Shown piece after piece: positions 22,321-32,500 of a stretch of DNA of 64,000 nucleotides (positions within the stretch are counted from its first letter, which is position 1; the number at the start of each line of letters is the position of its first letter). The position numbers and the translations under genes are program-made. The notes beneath the pieces were generated by a model. The model searched no databases. It saw only the letters and a program-made list of their open reading frames with translations, and had not been told where the DNA came from. The stretch covers positions 9,754,020-9,818,019 of the forward strand of contig BROE01000019.1 of the NCBI GenBank assembly GCA_036571765.1. The letters run 5' to 3'. This DNA comes from Plecoglossus altivelis (lineage: Eukaryota; Chordata; Actinopteri; Osmeriformes; Plecoglossidae).

Positions 22321-25300
22321 CTGACCGTCTCTGTCTCCCTGTCTCTCTCTCTCTCTCTCTCTGACCGTCTCCCTGTCTCTCTCTCTCCCTCTCTGTCTGT
22401 CTCTCTGAGCAGGGGATCACCGTCTAGCTCTGCTGCTGTCGCAGGCTGTGGGCTCTCAGGGTTGTCGGGAGCTGCTGGCTCTTCAGCTGGCTGACTGGCA
22501 CAGGATGCAGACAGACTCCTTCCTGCAGGAGGACCGCCTGCGCATCTTCACCCTGCTGGCAGGGAAACCAGTACGTACTCCTGAGCGTGTCTGGACAGTC
22601 AGGAGTTCATCTAGACCCAGGCCTCTCTGACTCTCCTTCCGTGTGTGTGTGTGTGTGTGTGTGCGTGCGTGTGTGTGTGCATGTGTGTGTGTGTGTGCGT
22701 GTGCATGTGTGTGTGTGAGCAGGTGTGGGAGTCGACAGACTGCGTGGTGAACGTGTGCTCAGACCTGGACTGGAGGCGTTGTGTGGCGGTGCATCTCTGG
22801 TACATGCTCCCGCCCACTGCCTCCATCGCCAACGCCCTCGCCAAATATGAGGATGCCTTCCAGGTGAGATCTTCCTGCTCACCAAACGCTCAGCCAGGAC
22901 ACCTGACCCCTGTCTGACCTGTGACCCCCCCCCCCTCCCCGTCTGAGCCCGTGACCCGTCTCCGCCCTCAGGCTCGGATGCATCCCCGGATACGCCGCGC
23001 TCCCCTGCGCCCCTTACATCGGAGCGCATCAAGAACAAGCTGACATGAGGAGGAGGAAGGGGGAGGAGCCAGGAGACCACTGTATGACATCTGCTTCCAC
23101 CTGCTGAAGCTCTACAGCGACAGGTACCTCCTTCTACACTGTAAAACACAACGGGACTTTTATTTTGAAAGGTTTGTTTTTAACTAAGCCTTACAGAGAA
23201 CCAACCATGTGAATCCAGCCTGGGCGCTTTACTGCATGTCTTCCCCTCTCTCTCCCTCCCTACCTGCCTTTCCTTTCACACTTCCCTTCAAAATAAAATA
23301 AAAAAACTGTCCAAAGAAGATTTTAAAAAATGTGTATTCAAAAAATCCTCAAAATACAGATCTAATTGCTTCCCCTCCCTCCTTCCCTGACAGACACTAC
23401 AGCCTGCAGCAGCTTCTGGACCCTCTGACGGTGAGCTGGCGTCGTCTAGACTACCGCCTGAGCTGGCACCTGTGGGGGGTCCTGCAGGCGCTGCGTTACA
23501 GCCACCTGGGGGCGGCCAGGCAGGGCCTGCTGCACGCCAGCTACGCCGCCCAGCTGGAGGCAGCAGGGAGGTGGGACATGGCCGTGTTCGTGCTGCTGCA
23601 CATCCCAGAGCCCACGTACGTACGCCACGCCTCCTGTGTGGGGGGGAGGGAGAGGGAGGAGAGAGGACAGGGAGGAGGGGGCGGGGGGATTAACTGTTAG
23701 ACATGGGTCTTTAGGAGTCCAGACACTGTGTGTTTGTGTATCAGTGTGTGTGTGGTAGTCCTATAGGAGGAACGTTCTGGTCCTGAGGCTGTGTGTTTGT
23801 GTCCTCCAGACTGCGTGAGCGCGCTGTGAGGGAGATGCTGCAGCTGCACTGCCCCCTGCTGGACACGGAGGAGTCCAGCAGGAAGGAGCGCTTCCTGACT
23901 GAGCACCTCATGGTTCCAGAACAGTGGATCCACCAGGCCAAGGCCACGCGTGCCCGCAGTCATGCCGACCACCACAGGGAGGCGCTGCATCTATACAGGG
24001 CCGGACACTGGAACCAGTGTCACAGGCTAGTCATCCAGCACCTGGCCTCAGGTAGGAGACGCACACCAGCGCACGCGCACACACACATTTATGTATATGC
24101 ACACACATGCATATACTCATATTTTCACACGTATACACACACGCACAACACACTTATAAATACACATGCACATACTCATATTTCTGTGTGTGCCTGCCTG
24201 TCTGTTTGTCAGACTGCATCATTAACGAGAACCACGAGTACCTGCTGGAGTTCCTGGAGGGTCTGGCCGTCCCTGAACGCAGTGTGCTGGTCCAGGACTG
24301 GGACACAGCTGGCAGGGTGTACCTGCAGTACATCCAGGTCATCCAGGTCATCCACACCATCCAGCAGGTGTGTGTGTGTGTGTTTGAAGCTATGAATCTC
24401 ACTGAGTCTTAAGGTGTCTGCCACACAGCGGTGCTGCTGTCTGGGAACATCCCTGGTTAATAACCCACAGACGTTTGCCTCTCGCTCTGATGACATCATT
24501 TAAAGTGCAGCTGTAATCCTGTGGTAATCTGTGTTTGAGTGCTGTGTTGATGAGACAGTGCTGCCTCTAATCTGAGCGACAGCTCGCCAGCTGTGTGTGT
24601 CTGTGCGCTCGGGGCGGTTGGGGGTCCTGCCACACATTTCAAAACTTCACTCTGTAAATAGACTTGGTTGATTACAACAGCTCAGTTTGTTTGAAAGATG
24701 GAATAGCCGACCATTGTCTCACTTCTGTGTGTGTGTGTGCCCGTGTGTGTGTGCCCCCGTGTGTGTGTGCCCCCGTGTGTGTGCGCGCGCCACACAGTGG
24801 ATGGTTCTCAACACACACCAGGGGTGGTCCTCAACACCACACACGTCGTTGTATTGTGTGTGCCCGTGTGGTGTGCCCGTGTGTGTGTGCACGTGTGACC
24901 TGTCTCCACACACACGGGTGGGTGTGTGTGTCTCGATATGCCTCACACGTGCACCAGGGGTGTGCTTCAGTGTTGCCTTTGTGCCGACCACAACAGGGAA
25001 ATTGTCTCACACACACCAGGGTGTCTTCATAACACCAGGGATGTCTCGTACACGCCTGGGTGACTTGCAGCGCTATTTCGGTGTGTGTGTGCCCGTTCGT
25101 GCGTGAGGTCCTTAAGAAGTACCCTCCTTCAGCATGCAGTTCAGTGGAGATGATGTGGACGTAGTGGTAGACTTGCGCCCTTTATAGTGTGTGCCAATGA
25201 TACAGGATCAGGTTACACAAAACCTATCAAGTGATGTGCCGCTGACCAAAAAACGTGTGTGTTTGTGTGTGTGTGTGTGTGTGTCCAGTTGGACAGTGCA

Positions 25301-26232
25301 GGGTATGACCTGGAGTGACCAGCGTCTCCTTCACCTAATCGAGTATTGATCGTGTGTGTGGTTGACGGTGTTCGCCTTGTGTGTGTATGTGTCGTGTGTA
25401 TGTGTGTGTGTGTATGTGTGTCAGGTGTGTGTTAGATGGTAGTCGTTGCTGCCGTGTGTTTGTGTGTCTGCTATCACTTGCCAAAGAGTGCTGATCGGTC
25501 CGTTTTCCCAAATGTGTTCAAGGTTGCGTCCTCGTGTGGTGTGTGTGTGTGTGATGTATTGTGTGTGTGTGTGGTTTTCACCTTCGCTTTCGTCCACCGC
25601 GCAACAAGCCACATTGACCACCCACAACTACTCGCAGACTATTAATTGTGTGTTCACAGATCCTGCCTGTGTGAGTCATGTGTGGTGTAGCGCAAGCGAG
25701 AAAGGTAGTGCATGAGCGTTCGTGTGTGTGTGCGCGAGAGAGTGTGAGCGTGTGTGTGTGAGAGAGTGAGCGTGTGTGTGCGCGAAGAGTGGAGCGGTGC
25801 GAGAGTGTAGTGATGGCTGTTAACTACTTGAATGAATGTGATTGGCGTTGAGGTGTTTCCTCTAACCACTTTAAAATATGACTGTCTGGCTGTTGTGCTT
25901 TTTTGTGGGTCTTATACAGTAGATGCCAAGACGCCTGTGGCTCTAACCCATCCTGAGGGTGGTCCTATTGTGGAGTTTTGCAGGCGCCGCAGGCGCTGAT
26001 GGTGTAACTGTTTGAGTGTGGAGTGGGGGTCGGAATCACGAAATCCTCAGTCACGTTGCTGTCCGGCGAAGCCCCGGCCTCCCACATAGAGCGTCTGCCC
26101 ATGCCAGAGGACTACGCTCTGGAAGAGCTGCGAGGCCTCACCCAATCATACCTGAAGCAGATCATCACCAGCCTGTTAGCAAGCGCCACACCCAAAATCT
26201 CTGTACCAATGGCAACCGAGAAAGGATTGTAA
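10546..26232 (+). CDS. nup98: Nup98-Nup96 nuclear pore precursor (whole gene, exons 2 to last)
   Basis: Encodes the precursor of two nucleoporins. Nup98 is a mobile FG nucleoporin that forms the permeability barrier and binds Rae1 and transport receptors. Nup96 is a scaffold subunit of the Y (Nup107-160) complex. The protein starts MFNKSFGAPFGGGTGGFG, as in other vertebrates, and ends in a segment containing LPMPEDYALEELRGLTQSY, matching the conserved Nup96 C terminus. Coding exons 2-33 sum to 5157 nt (1719 codons) with every donor/acceptor phase agreeing; the human protein has about 1817 residues, so about 100 codons are expected in the damaged 3' part. Two problems: exon 30 has an in-frame TGA at 23041, and exons after 33 lie in a corrupted stretch (25060-26040). 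Both look like sequence error, since an essential gene with intact splice phases elsewhere is unlikely to be dead. Confidence 0.95.
13656..14084 (+). repeat. 26-bp minisatellite in nup98 intron 8
   Basis: About 16 head-to-tail copies of a 26-bp unit close to GTGAGGTGGCTGTGAGTCAG plus TATGCA, with C/T variants and a few shortened copies. It ends about 25 bp before exon 9. Open frames inside it are by-products of the repeat. Confidence 0.9.
15454..15752 (+). repeat. 48-bp G-rich minisatellite in nup98 intron 13
   Basis: Six copies of a 47-50-bp unit containing GGCAGGGGTGGGGTAGAAGG and TAACAAGCTGGGGCAG. The strand bias (G on plus) is strong. The long minus-strand open frames here (Pro/Leu/Cys repeats) are artefacts of the repeat. 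Confidence 0.9.
16261..16395 (+). repeat. nup98: Repeat of exon-15 end plus splice donor with (CA)n
   Basis: The last bases of exon 15 and its donor (ACAACGGCCTCAG|GTCACA) are repeated at 16321/16322, 16357/16358 and, as a variant (ATGGCCACAG|GT), at 16395/16396, each followed by a (CA)n run. Every copy carries a plausible 5' splice site. Confidence 0.85.
17257..17313 (+). repeat. 12-bp tandem repeat in nup98 intron 18
   Basis: Five consecutive copies of CTGACGTTCTCC, starting a few bases after the exon 18 donor at 17250/17251. Confidence 0.9.
18083..18091 (+). other. nup98: Nup98/Nup96 self-cleavage site HF|S
   Basis: Codons CAC TTC TCC encode His-Phe-Ser followed by KYGLQDSDEE. In the family, the precursor cuts itself between Phe and Ser, with the serine hydroxyl as nucleophile, releasing Nup98 from Nup96 (or from a short tail). 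The triad and the SKYG that follows are exactly conserved here, so the product should be competent for cleavage. Confidence 0.9.
18230..18558 (+). other. nup98: Alternative 3' end for a Nup98-only transcript
   Basis: If the donor CTCAG|GTAGAC at 18229/18230 is not used, the frame continues for VDGDAQPH and stops with TGA at 18254-18256, giving a 932-residue precursor. After self-cleavage this would yield the same Nup98 plus a tail of about 55 residues. An AATAAA at 18553-18558 could serve as its polyadenylation signal. A Nup98-only mRNA with a short cleavable tail is established in mammals; its use here is inferred from sequence. Confidence 0.6.
18296..18350 (+). repeat. (GTGC)n/(GT)n microsatellite
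   Basis: Runs of GCGT and GT units in nup98 intron 21, just after the short-isoform stop codon. Confidence 0.85.
19636..19850 (+). repeat. nup98: Repeat of exon-22 end plus splice donor with (CA)n
   Basis: ACTCTGCAG|GTAGCA, the exon 22 end and donor (19644/19645), recurs at 19690/19691 and 19716/19717, and as ACACTGCAG|GTAGCA at 19790/19791, with decayed copies near 19755 and 19816. (CA)n fills the gaps. Confidence 0.88.
20745..20965 (+). repeat. GATATC-rich palindromic repeat in nup98 intron 24
   Basis: More than ten GATATC words (EcoRV sites) set in an irregular unit close to ATCAGATATCGGGGAA. Because the core is self-complementary, single strands could form serial small hairpins. Confidence 0.88.
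21390..21530 (+). repeat. CT-rich tract before nup98 exon 26
   Basis: Imperfect (TCTC)n and TCTCCC runs forming an extended polypyrimidine tract up to the acceptor at 21540. Confidence 0.8.
22255..22410 (+). repeat. (TCTC/TGTC)n microsatellite in nup98 intron 27
   Basis: Alternating TCTCTC and TGTCTG words up to the acceptor of exon 28 at 22412. Confidence 0.88.
22640..22720 (+). repeat. (GT)n microsatellite in nup98 intron 28
   Basis: Near-continuous GT with GC interruptions, ending at the exon 29 acceptor at 22722. Confidence 0.88.
22972..23123 (+). other. nup98: nup98 exon 30 with in-frame TGA (probable sequence error)
   Basis: Acceptor CCTCAG ends at 22971 and donor GACAG|GTACCT follows 23123. 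The 3' half reads PLYDICFHLLKLYSD in the correct frame, but the 5' half in that frame meets TGA at 23041-23043. Moving one base forward gives SDASPDTPRSPAP, which resembles the expected Ser/Pro-rich spacer, so at least two small compensating indels are present. GC-rich homopolymers nearby make a consensus error the simplest explanation. Confidence 0.7.
25060..26040 (+). other. nup98: Degraded stretch covering missing nup98 exon(s)
   Basis: Acceptor GTGTCCAG ends at 25288 and is followed by codons for LDSAGYDLE, the expected start of the exon after 33 (compare the conserved V/L-D-S/C-x-G-x-DLE). The frame then stops at once and the expected helical segment cannot be read. The stretch is a blur of GT-rich sequence with scattered recognisable words. 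Clean coding resumes near 26050. This looks like uncorrected reads over a (GT)n-rich intron and exon. Confidence 0.65.
26050..26232 (+). other. nup98: nup98 terminal coding exon
   Basis: Open from about 26050 to TAA at 26230-26232. Encodes APASHIERLPMPEDYALEEL, then RGLTQSYLKQIITSL and a species-specific tail of about 19 residues (ending TEKGL) that is longer than the mammalian ending. The 5' splice junction cannot be placed because the sequence before it is degraded. Confidence 0.85.
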
Positions 26233-27170
26233 GAAGCCAATCGGAGCTGAGGACTTTCTAGCAGGACTGTGAGGTGATTGGCTGCTGGTGTGCACACGCA
26301 CATAGTTTGAAACTTTAAAGACACCAGATAAAGTCCTCAGTTCTAGTATGTTTGTGACGTGTGTGTTGCTTCTGGAGGGTTTGGTTTGACCATGATGTTT
26401 TGTATAGCTTTTTTCTACTTTGACATGGTGTGCGTGCGTGTGTGTTTGTGTATGTATGTGTGTGTGTGTGAGTGAGAGATTCAGTCTAAATATTAACATT
26501 TGTCCTGCTTGACTTGTTTGGTAAGACCATCAAACCATTCTGAAGAGCCATGATGAAACATTACACTCTTGCATCCATCACTGAAGTAGGTCTCGTTTTG
26601 TGTTGAAGTTTGAATCTGACTGGAAGGTTGGCAGACCGCATTCCATGGACTGGTGAGGGGGCGTGGTCTGAACAGGGGCAAACGCCGTTTAGTCTTCTAA
26701 TCTTGTACAAAAACTCGATCCCATTTTGAATACCAGGAGAGAACTAGGTAAAATGTACAATGAGAAAGGGATATCTATTTTTGTAGTCCTTTTTTTATTT
26801 AGTTTGTGAATCAGGTGTATGTGAAGAGGGATAGACGACACCCGTGGTTATATTTTCGATAGAAATATTGAATATTTCTGTTGGTACCTCGAATATTTGT
26901 ACAACTGTTTCATTGGTTCTTCCTCCCAGAAACCCCAAATTATATTATTGTTGAATGATTCTGCTTCTGTGAATCATCTTGCATTTTAAACTCAAACCTG
27001 GTTTCAGTCCAACATCAGTGTGAGGAAGTTATTCCGTTTTGTGTGCAGCGGACACTGTGTGCTTTGCGCGATACTGACGCTTCCCTCGCGATCAGTGCCT
27101 TTCCCGGAGTATCCGCGCGCGCTGTGCATGTTTGTGATGAGTATAATGATGATCAGTTTTTAATAATAAA
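26233..27170 (+). terminator. nup98: nup98 3' untranslated region and polyadenylation signal
   Basis: AT-rich, gene-free sequence ending at AATAAA (27165-27170), followed by a GT-rich stretch (TCATTGTCAATGTCGTGTTT), a normal layout for a poly(A) site. A (GT)n run lies at 26425-26470. Confidence 0.6.
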
Positions 27171-27808
27171 GTTTGAAGCCGGTTCATTGTCAATGTCGTG
27201 TTTCTCTAAATGAACGTATTTCTCCGGTAGGTCGTTGCAGTATGTTTGGGCCACTGGAGTATCACCAACAAGCAACACTTCTCTCCAATTATCTTGCTTT
27301 AACGGCTAAAATAAATCATTATTAATGACGTGTCGCAGTTAATCATCCCTGGTTGAGGTCAAAAGCAAAGGTTTATCTTCGGTCCTGTACTCGGGTGTTT
27401 CATCTAACAACGGAACCAGCCAGTCACAATCACACTCTTTCCTGTTACAACAGGAAACAACAAACAACAAACATACAACATACAACAAACACTTACACAC
27501 CCAAACACAATTTAAAGTATAAACACACAGTCATCCGCTGATTCATTCAGAGTGTAGTGGTTTAACTGATTCCCTTCATATGGGATGCGTAGTGCACGTG
27601 AACTCGTGGAGAGTGCGCGACTGAGCACATCGTGCGCCCCGCTCTTTGGCGCCGCACGCGCTTCATCCTTACGGTTACCGTTTCTACACTCCACTGACCG
27701 ACTCGCATCGGCAGCACTGCATGCGTAGCTCTCAGCGCCACGCGTTTCATCCCCTGATGCGGCAAACACTCCCGTAATCTCTCAGGGACGAAGTCTCCGG
27801 TTTACACG
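27171..27808 (+). other. Spacer between nup98 and the nicotinic receptor gene
   Basis: About 640 bp. 27440-27500 is an ACAACAAAC-type A/C repeat. 27590-27780 is rich in CpG and GCGC words immediately before the receptor ATG and is the likely promoter region of the next gene, although no defined box is visible. Confidence 0.5.
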
Positions 27809-29568
27809 ATGAAGCTATGGAACCTCGTGGGTGCATCTCTGTTTCTTCTGGGAATAAGTTTTCCTTTGGGTAAGTACGTTTCGCGATTCAGCTGGACGCG
27901 AAGTCAATGACTTATGCACCTGCCTGTAACTTGGGAGGCTTTCGATCTCAACCCAGCCTGTTAACTCATCTTTCATGAAGAATACCTTTTTAAATCAGAT
28001 ACGTCACATACGAGTTTTGATCACTCGTTCATTCTATTGTGTGACAGGCGCGTGTCCGTGTTGTGTATTTGTGTTTGAACGGGATGCTGACCACAGGCCC
28101 TCGCTGCAGTGGTCGCATAGAAACAGCTATCTTGGTTAGACGCGTGTGTGCCTGTTTGCTCCCCCACAACTGTTCTGCTGTTTCTTCAAGATGCAGAAAT
28201 CACTACCTGATCGCCCGTTGTCATGGAACGATGCTCCCTCTTCTCTCCTCTCTGCATCAACCCTCTTAATCCCTCCATCTGGAGCACAGGCACATTGGTT
28301 GAATGAAGACCATAGAGACTGACTGTTTTAATGCGGGACATTTTGCAGTAGTTCATCTGGTCCTCCATGTCAATTTAGACTGTTATCCTACACTCGTGTT
28401 GTTTGTTATCCATGACCTCTGACCCCGGAGAAACTCCACAGGGGAAAAGAAGAGGAGGAGAAAACAGCTGGTATGAAGGGAAGCGTGAACCGTGGAGTTA
28501 GAGAGACGGGAGTCAGAGAGAGACAAACAGGTCAAGTCTGGTCTCATTTACCTCCATGTGTTCACGCCCGCTACAGTCCCAGGATATGATCTGATGTGCA
28601 TAATTCGTTTTCACGTATCTCTTAAGAAGTAGAATGAGGGAAGGAGGCTGCGGTAATAGTATGCTGTTTCCTTGTTTGAACATACCCACATCCCTCAAAC
28701 TGTGTGCATAAAGTGAAAGAGGAGATTGAGCAGTACATGTTAGATTGCAGCTGCGGTTGGATTATCTCCGTCATTAAACTACCAGACTCCTAGGGTCATA
28801 CCCTCGCTTGAAGCGCTACGGGATTGTCTGTAATCCACACATCTTTTACAATTTCGCCCCCTTCCATCCTCTCTATTTGTTTAAACTCACTCTCTCTCTC
28901 TTCCTCACTCACTCACTCACTCACATACACACACACTCACTCACTCTCTCACTCACTCACTCACTCACTCACTCATTCACTCACATACATACACACACAC
29001 TCACTCACACACTCACTCACTCACTCACTCACTCACATACACACACACTCACTCACTCACTCTCTCACTCTCTCACTCTCTCACTCACACACTCACTCAC
29101 CCACTGACATACACACTCACTCACTCACTCACATACACACACACTCACTCACTCTCTCACTCTCTCACTCACACACTCACACACGCGCTCTCATACACAC
29201 AAATCCTTTAGCAGTCCAGCCCTGCGGTGTGTTTGGTAAACGATGACATGAGTGTGACGTGAGTGTTTTCTCTTGTCCTGGGCTGCGGGGGGCCAGCTGT
29301 AAGAGCCAGCTGTAAGGGCCAGCTGGCGTCTCCTGGCAACATCAGCCACGCCTCTCCTGGAGATTAATGCTGAGGGGGATAAACCGCTGAGCGCGCACAC
29401 CTTCATGCCCCTTCAGAGACTCTAAACAACACGAGTGAAGCAGCTCTCAGGCAGAGTAGCGATGAAGAAGAACAGGGTTTGATCAGAGTCACGGCTGGAT
29501 AACAGCTTGTTGGCCGCAGCACAATGGATCGGGACGAGGAGAATCGGTTGAGCGCGCACACACACACA

Positions 29569-29599
<31 letters not shown>

Positions 29600-32500
29600 G
29601 GTCTCTCTCTCTCTCTCTCACACCCACCTTAAGGACCGTCGTTTGTCAGTTTTATACGTGCAGGTGTAAATCTATTGGTCTAATGCCTCGGGTCTTTCAT
29701 GGCAGACCTGCTAAAAGGGACGCTACTGTTTTTATCAGCCCAGAGAGCGAGCGGTTGCCAGAGTCATAAAGTACCCGTGATGCACAGTGGGCCTCCGCTA
29801 GGGCAGGATAGGAAGGTGCTCTAATGTCTTTCATGTTCGTCAGCTGTTGCTGGTTGGGTTGAAATAAAGTTCTCGTCGACCTAAGGCTCACCACGTCCTC
29901 GGTGTTCCTAATTAGCTTACCTTTTATCTTATCGCTCTCTTTCACTTCTCTCTGCTCCCGTGTCTCGCATGTGCGTTTGATAATTACCTCGTGTCCCTCT
30001 TCTTCTGGTCTGTCTGCAGTCTCTCCTTACCCTCCCCCTTGTCCCTCCCTCCCTCCCTCCCTCCACCAACTCTACCTCACCTTATCCCCACTGTCCCAGG
30101 GCACCTCTCTCAGTTTATCACACGTCTGTGGACAAAACTAGCTAATTAAGATTAGCCTACCGTTATCGAAAAATAAACAGTGAATTAGATGAGACGTTTC
30201 CGAGGCAACAAGGAGATGTTTGCGGTCTTAGGAAGACGGAGGAGAATGAGAGACAGGCGCGTGGACTGCACCGGGGGATTTTCTTCTCAGAGAGAACTCT
30301 GTCTGATTAGTTAACGGTTCAAGGTGAATTTTAGGTTAATTGAACTGGGACAATGCGTTTTTATTTTGTCTTTCATTCGGGAATTTAGAGTTCAGGTCAA
30401 AATCTGGAGCTGGAACTGTTGGAGACAAACAATGAGTATGATAAAGACGAGTGATGATTCATGTCTTGCCAATTTTCTTTTAATTTATCGCTCTCTCTTT
30501 CCCTCTATACTCTTCTATCTGTGCACCACCTCTCTCTCTCTACCTCTCTCTTCTCTCCTTCTCTCGTCACACTAATCCCTTTCTCTCTCTCCTCTCTCCT
30601 CACTTTCTCTCTTTCTCTGGCAGTTTGCTTGGGTGCTCACGGTAGATATGCGCAGAAACTGTTGACTGATCTGTTTTCTAACTACACCAACGCTCTCCGG
30701 CCGGTGGAAGACACGGACCACATCATCAATGTTACCCTGCAGATCACCCTATCGCAGATCATCGACATGGTAAAAAAAAAAAACGGTTTTAAATGTTTCG
30801 TTCTTTTCGACCCAAAAAGTCTCTTTTTTCGAAACCTTTTTAAAAACTTTTGATTTAAAAATGTTTCGGAAGAATATTTAACCAAACTTTCTAAACGTAT
30901 TTTCGAAAACAAATTTTCAACCTTTCGAAGGAAAATGTTGAACCTTATTCACACTCTCTTTGTTTCCAACATATTTATTCAAACATTCGAAACGCTTTTT
31001 TCCCAAACCTTATTTTTCAAAAAACAAAAACAAAAACGTTTTTAAACACAACCATGGTAGCTTCGTTGACTTCGTTTAACGTTTGTTGTGCATGATAGCC
31101 ACAGGCTGGAATGACCGTGCCCTGTGTTTGTCTGGTGGCAGGATGAGAGGAACCAGATTCTGACCACATACCTGTGGATCCGTCAGGTGTGGACAGACGC
31201 CTACCTGAATTGGAAGAAAGAGGATTATGATGGACTGGACACCATCCGTATACCAAGTAGTTATGTCTGGAGGCCTGACATAGTTCTGTACAACAGGTGG
31301 GTCTGACTGTTATTGGGATTCACCAAGGATTCCTGCACTGGTTTGATGTGTGCATCATCCTCCTCCTCAACTTATTTCATGGGCTCTGGGTTCCATGGGC
31401 TCTGTGTTCCATGGGCTCCGTGTTCCATGGACTCTGTGTTCCATGGACTCTGTGTTCCATGGGCTCTGTGTTCCATGAGCTCTGGGTTCCATGACCTCAT
31501 CTCTGATGTTTAGACAGATGGAAAAGCTTAGTGTTCCCTGCTCTCAGATGACCTAGAATGATCCGTACCGTCAGTTTACATAATGTCTGAAAATCTTTTG
31601 AGGATTTGATTATCCTGTTACAAAAGGCTGGTCAGTAGAAACGTCGGAGCAGGTGTACGGTGTGTGTGTGTATGTGTTGCCATGTTAATTATTTGACTAG
31701 CTTGTGTACCTGAGAGTAATCCTTCCACTGAATATAAATCCCCATCAGTCATGTGGTCTGCAGTAGTGGTGCATTCAGCTGGCCCAACTCTCTCCGGAGT
31801 AGAGCTGTTGACTGGCTTATGAGGAGTAAAGGCCAGTTGTGGCCAGATGAGTTCTGTTCTGTCAGTGTGATGAACGACAGTGTTACCCTGTCAGAGCTGT
31901 GGACGACCAGATCCCTCCTCTTCATCTGTCTCTCCATCACCTCACCTCGAAACTCTCTCCATCCTCCTCTTCAGTAGCTGTCTGCTGTGTCACTGTCCTG
32001 CCCTTCAGTTTGTCCCCTTGCTAGTCCCCCATCCTATAATCATTCTCAGCCACTTCTCTCCTCTCAATTAGGTTTCCCAGAAAAGTTAATCAACCTGTCT
32101 GCCCCCCACTCTTCCCTCTTTCCCATGTCGTGGTCTCTGCTCGACATCCCTCCACCCTTCTTCCCTCTCTGTACCCCCTCCTACCCTCCTCTCCATTCTC
32201 AAGCCTCAGGCACTTACCCTCTTACCATACTCCCTCGCCCCCCCATACCTCCCCTACCCTTTCCGTTGCTCTCTCTTTCTCCGCCCCCCCCCACCCCGGT
32301 CTCGTACGCCCCCTGCCTCCTATAAGTGCTGATGGACGCAGTTTTCCAGCTCCCCTGGAGAACGCACCGTGGTGATCAGCAGCGAGGGCCAGGTCATGTG
32401 GGACCAGCCTGCCATCAGTAAGAGCTCCTGTCTCCAAGTAAGGACGTGGTCTTTCTTCCCTTTCGATTCCCCTTTCAGACTAGTCGGTCTCGTCCTCATC

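Larger units (their letters stand above)
19396..24367 (+). other. nup98: nup98 exons 22-33: Nup96 scaffold region
   Basis: Exons: 19396-19644, 19901-20024, 20422-20669, 21067-21242, 21541-21770, 21881-22168, 22413-22570, 22723-22863, 22972-23123, 23394-23615, 23810-24051, 24213-24367. Nup96 is an alpha-helical solenoid that binds Sec13 and the Nup107 branch. Recognisable stretches: SHIASSMGINPHTLQIMKAS, SPAPETPIKTVGARR then GRSFRVGWGPGW, EAIFSYLTGKRVSEACRLAQ, LADWHRMQTDSFLQEDRLRI, HLWYMLPPTASIANAL, LLKLYSDRHYSLQQLLDP, YRLSWHLWGVLQAL, HLASDCIINENHEYL. Exon 24 is unusually rich in Pro/Leu/Gly compared with mammals. Exon 30 keeps its phase at both ends (152 nt) but reads through a TGA. Confidence 0.92.

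Noticed and set aside
28808..29246. Long His/Thr/Ser/Leu open frames
   Set aside because: They lie entirely over (ACTC)n/(CA)n microsatellite; all frames of such repeats are open and no start context or conservation supports them.
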